Below are positions 61,310 through 64,000 of a DNA stretch of 64,000 bases, one piece after another (position 1 is the first letter of the stretch; each line of letters begins with the position of its first letter). Location of the stretch: positions 47,200-111,199 of the forward strand of contig NZ_CADIKF010000021.1 of NCBI RefSeq assembly GCF_902859875.1. Reading direction: 5' to 3'. The DNA is from Paraburkholderia solisilvae. GTDB taxonomy: Bacteria; Pseudomonadota; Gammaproteobacteria; Burkholderiales; Burkholderiaceae. Both the position numbers and the translations under genes were made by a program. The notes beneath the pieces are model-generated. The model did no database searches, had not been told where the DNA came from, and was given only the letters and a program-made list of their open reading frames with translations.

Positions 61310-62740
61310 TCAAACTCCTATCCATTCCCAGCGCACGTCGTTACGAACCTGTCCGGAAGCTTTTCTGGACGCGGGCATGAGCTGGCCTTGCCTGCAGTGG
61401 ATGATCTCGCCCAGGCTGTCGTCGTACTCGGGCGGATACGTTGTCATGTCCCACTCGATGCGCGCAAACCAGTGGCCGGTGCGCGGGCATACCTTGCCCG
61501 GCTTGCATTGCGTCTCGAATGCGTAAACATCGGCCGGCGGTCCGGCTTCCCAGGTCCATCCCAGGTGCTTGCCGTGGAGTGGCTGGCCGAGGCCGTCCAC
61601 CATGTTCTTCACTTCCGGCACAGGGTCGTTCCTGTAGAACCTGTTCACGAAGCGGCTGCGCTGTCCGCTGTCGGATACGGCGCGGTAGTAGCCTTCTTCG
61701 ATGAAAGTTGAACCGGGGTAGAAGGGCTGCGATGACATTGCTTCGCGCTTTTGGGCTTCGAAGTTTTCGCGTTCTTCTGGTGTGGAGGGGTAGTCGTGGT
61801 CGAAGGTGACGAGGGCGGCCTTACCACGGTCGGACCGGAAGTCAACGCGCGCCATGGTTGCCGCCAGTCCGTCACCGTCCAGATCGGTAATTGCAATGGC
61901 ATTGACGTCGTATGTGCCACGTTTAATCTTTGTATCCGGTAGCGCCCGGAAGTCGAATACGACAGTCCCTCTCGCAGGCAGGGTGACCGTGTCACTGTTG
62001 AAATCAGCCTTGTTCACCAAAGCCAGACCGGCGAGTTGGATTCCCCACTTCTCAGTCCCGTCGACCGCTTTTCCCCATACACTTAGACTGTCACCGTACT
62101 GCCGCGACCAGACATCCGGAGTGGACATCCGGATTGTGTAGCGCCCGTTGTTGGTGAATTTTACGGAAACGAAGAATTTATCCTTCTCACGTCTGACTTC
62201 TCTTACCGCGAGATCAAGCTTGACGATCGCACGACCGCTTTCGACATACCGACTCAATGCCATAACGCGATAGTCAAAAAGCTGGAACGCCAGATCTCGC
62301 GGTAACTCATCCAGTTTCCCTTGATAAGATTTGAGGGCGCCCTGGTTGAGACACGTGACCGAGTAATGCATTGCTGGCGGGTTGGTCGGAAAGTCTCGCG
62401 AAGTCTCATCTGTCGCCGCGCTGCACAGTTTGCTATGGATCTCCCGCGCCTGCCGGAGGTCCTCCGGCGAAAGCTGATTTTCGACTATGCCGATACCGTC
62501 GACGTTCATATCGAGGGTATCGGACAAGCCGACGTGAATCGTTCCGGATAACCACACACCTACGTCGTTCGAACCCAGGGGCATCGTGATCATCGGACTG
62601 ATCGTGAAACCTTCCCCACGCGGAAGTCCATTGTCTTCGGCCGACAGCGCGTTCATTCCATATGCTCCAAATAAAAACAATGACAAGGTCAGCCAGATAA
62701 CACGTGAGCGAGGGCGGGCGACGAACCTACTCAGCCACAT
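61310..62740 (-). CDS. Exported protein of unknown function, partner of the peptidase candidate
   Basis: 476 residues. An N-terminal signal or anchor (about 13-33, VIWLTLSLFLFGAYGMNALSA) precedes a mixed beta-rich domain (FTISPMITMPLGSNDVGVWLSGTIHVG) and a second part with KFFVSVKFTNNGRYTIRMSTPDVWS. It overlaps the upstream peptidase gene by 14 nt. Its base composition is clearly AT-richer than the window. In type VI effector modules a periplasmic partner like this is often an immunity protein or adaptor; no family is recognised, so this is a guess from context. Confidence 0.65.
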   Translation of the reverse strand: MWLSRFVARPRSRVIWLTLSLFLFGAYGMNALSAEDNGLPRGEGFTISPMITMPLGSNDVGVWLSGTIHVGLSDTLDMNVDGIGIVENQLSPEDLRQAREIHSKLCSAATDETSRDFPTNPPAMHYSVTCLNQGALKSYQGKLDELPRDLAFQLFDYRVMALSRYVESGRAIVKLDLAVREVRREKDKFFVSVKFTNNGRYTIRMSTPDVWSRQYGDSLSVWGKAVDGTEKWGIQLAGLALVNKADFNSDTVTLPARGTVVFDFRALPDTKIKRGTYDVNAIAITDLDGDGLAATMARVDFRSDRGKAALVTFDHDYPSTPEERENFEAQKREAMSSQPFYPGSTFIEEGYYRAVSDSGQRSRFVNRFYRNDPVPEVKNMVDGLGQPLHGKHLGWTWEAGPPADVYAFETQCKPGKVCPRTGHWFARIEWDMTTYPPEYDDSLGEIIHCRQGQLMPASRKASGQVRNDVRWEWIGV

Positions 62741-64000
62741 AGCCCACCTTCCAGTTCTTGTGAGTTAGTTCTGAAAAGTGCCGCCGAATGTATTCGAGGT
62801 AATAGGGATGGACGGACGCACTCGGCGCAACGTTGCGCGCATCTGGAACCGGGTTATTGCATGCGGCTCCCATGATGTTTGCCGCCGCACTGATTTGCCA
62901 CACTTCCTTCCCGCGATTGGCGTCTCCGAGATTGAAGTTCAATTGACCGTCGTCGATGTACATCCTGTGCACCCAACCACCGTACGCCCAATATTCGTCG
63001 GGGAAGTTAAACAGGTGGCCACATTCATGTGCAACCACGTTGGTATCGCGCAAATCATCGGTCCAGGCTCCGTCTTTATCCGGCAGCATGCCAATCTCAC
63101 CCCAGGCGCCGGCATCGGCTCGCTGCGCCCGTGGAAACAGGTGAATTGTCTTGTGCATCTTCTTGCCGTTGCCGACCTCCGCGCCCCTTACGCTGACGAA
63201 AAATTCCACCTGGAAGAGCACCGATACACGGCAACCACACGATGAGCCTTTCGAACAGCCATCGAGAATCAGCTTGCTTCTATGTCCGTTCAGCACCGCC
63301 TCGACCTGGCGTTTCTTCGTCTCGACGTTAAAGCGTGGGCCGGTTTCATCGCGGTGTTCCATGACGTAGCCTCTGGAAGGCTTGCCCACGCCATTGAATA
63401 CGCATGGATAGTGGATGGTGGTGTCGTAAGGCACCGACTGCTTCAGCGTTTCATTCCCGCGTGCGTTTCCTGTTGTATCAACCCTGATCAGATCGACTGG
63501 AATGATCTTCACTCTGACCGTGGCATACAGACACTTCGCCCGTTCGTCATACGACAATTCGAAAGCCGTGGGAAAAGTGGAACCCGCCGTGCGCTGATTC
63601 ATTTCACGGTCCAACCACGGAGTCTTATTCGGTTTCAATGCTGCGTAGCTACCCGTCTCCGTCACATCACTACACTCGCTGACAAACCCCGGCATACGCC
63701 AGTTGCAATACACGCCCTTCTCAAGCCTGATGGGCACACTGAGGTCACGCGAAGCCGGCAGCGTCGGCTCCTGTTCCGGGTGATGATCCGCATCGGGCGC
63801 ATCGGGCGAATCCGCCGGGATAACCGGCACGCCCTTGCCCTGCGTCTTCTCCGGTATCGACGCGCGCGACACCGGCGCAGCCGGCACTATCCCTTGCGCG
63901 GCCTCCGCCTTTGGCGACGTCGCCCACGCAAAACTGTTATTGCCCCGCCACGCGTCACACGCCACATGAAACGGAAACATCTGCGGCGCGAAGGCGGGCG
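62727..64000 (-). CDS. Zinc-metallopeptidase effector candidate (5' end off the window)
   Basis: Open to the right edge; 424 codons are visible. The zinc-binding motif H-E-x-x-H occurs as NVVAHECGHLFNFPDEYW, with H-x5-D/E following (FNFPDE), as in many peptidases. The first ~60 visible residues after MFPFHVACDAW are Ala/Pro/Asp-rich, like a linker to a delivery domain. Cysteine pairs (GCSKGSSCGC) may form disulfides. The ATG at 63980 may be internal: the frame stays open upstream (APQ before MFPF). Position beside a PAAR-like remnant suggests a type VI secreted enzyme. Confidence 0.65.
   Translation of the reverse strand, partial: PAFAPQMFPFHVACDAWRGNNSFAWATSPKAEAAQGIVPAAPVSRASIPEKTQGKGVPVIPADSPDAPDADHHPEQEPTLPASRDLSVPIRLEKGVYCNWRMPGFVSECSDVTETGSYAALKPNKTPWLDREMNQRTAGSTFPTAFELSYDERAKCLYATVRVKIIPVDLIRVDTTGNARGNETLKQSVPYDTTIHYPCVFNGVGKPSRGYVMEHRDETGPRFNVETKKRQVEAVLNGHRSKLILDGCSKGSSCGCRVSVLFQVEFFVSVRGAEVGNGKKMHKTIHLFPRAQRADAGAWGEIGMLPDKDGAWTDDLRDTNVVAHECGHLFNFPDEYWAYGGWVHRMYIDDGQLNFNLGDANRGKEVWQISAAANIMGAACNNPVPDARNVAPSASVHPYYLEYIRRHFSELTHKNWKVGYVAE

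Overview
This is a high-GC window with one-directional operons, Gram-negative porin and TolC-type proteins, a second FtsI-like penicillin-binding protein, an H-NS-like protein with a lysine/alanine tail, and a fused phosphoenolpyruvate mutase-cytidylyltransferase. Together these suggest a beta-proteobacterium of the Burkholderiaceae (Burkholderia sensu lato, for example Paraburkholderia). The assignment rests on protein appearance only. No rRNA, tRNA, CRISPR array or insertion sequence was seen.

Layout. 1-3.2 kb: a D-tartrate unit (DctA-type carrier, tartrate dehydratase, divergent LysR regulator). 3.5-6.1 kb: a DipZ-type thiol reductant carrier with an exported methionine sulfoxide reductase. 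6.3-10.3 kb: a phosphonate biosynthesis operon (PEP mutase fused to a cytidylyltransferase, phosphonopyruvate decarboxylase, aminoethylphosphonate transaminase). 10.9-15.7 kb: a chemoreceptor, an aquaporin and a PBP. 15.7-19.1 kb: accessory genes, including a CNF-like deamidase toxin candidate and an LRAT-fold protein.

19.5-39.4 kb is the most interesting part. It is a coherent and apparently undescribed secretion system. Five small cysteine-free proteins at 19597, 32286 (minus strand), 38290, 38702 and 39168 all start with a homologous leader of exactly 26 residues ending in Gly-Gly. Three of the peptide genes sit directly behind a sigma-54 -24/-12 promoter. Between them lies an operon for an outer-membrane factor, a double-FHA membrane protein, an HlyD-type adaptor, a parvulin-like foldase, an ABC exporter with two cyclic-nucleotide-binding-like domains and a C39 (double-glycine) peptidase, and a sigma-54 activator. 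A PP2C phosphatase is translationally coupled to the first peptide. A membrane Ser/Thr kinase, a caspase-SUMF1 protein and two DUF4399 proteins complete the locus. The inferred logic is sigma-54 control of peptide synthesis, C39 cleavage after Gly-Gly, tripartite export, and post-translational control by a kinase, phosphatase and FHA protein, as in type VI secretion but here attached to a type I exporter.

39.8-53.3 kb is mostly housekeeping: YigZ, the H-NS-like protein, two DedA-fold membrane proteins, a diguanylate cyclase, a PiT phosphate transporter, PPK2, a VOC protein, gamma-glutamyltransferase and an MFS exporter. 53.4-56.8 kb is a second overlapping operon (CDP-alcohol phosphatidyltransferase, 2OG-Fe(II) oxygenase, flippase-like membrane protein, nucleotidyltransferase). 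It could use the CMP-activated phosphonate made at 6-10 kb to build a phosphonolipid. 57-61.2 kb carries a HIT protein, a porin, a lipoprotein and a DUF457-type membrane protein. The right end (61.2-64 kb) is visibly lower in GC and holds a zinc-peptidase candidate effector, an exported companion and a truncated PAAR-like protein, resembling a decayed type VI effector module.
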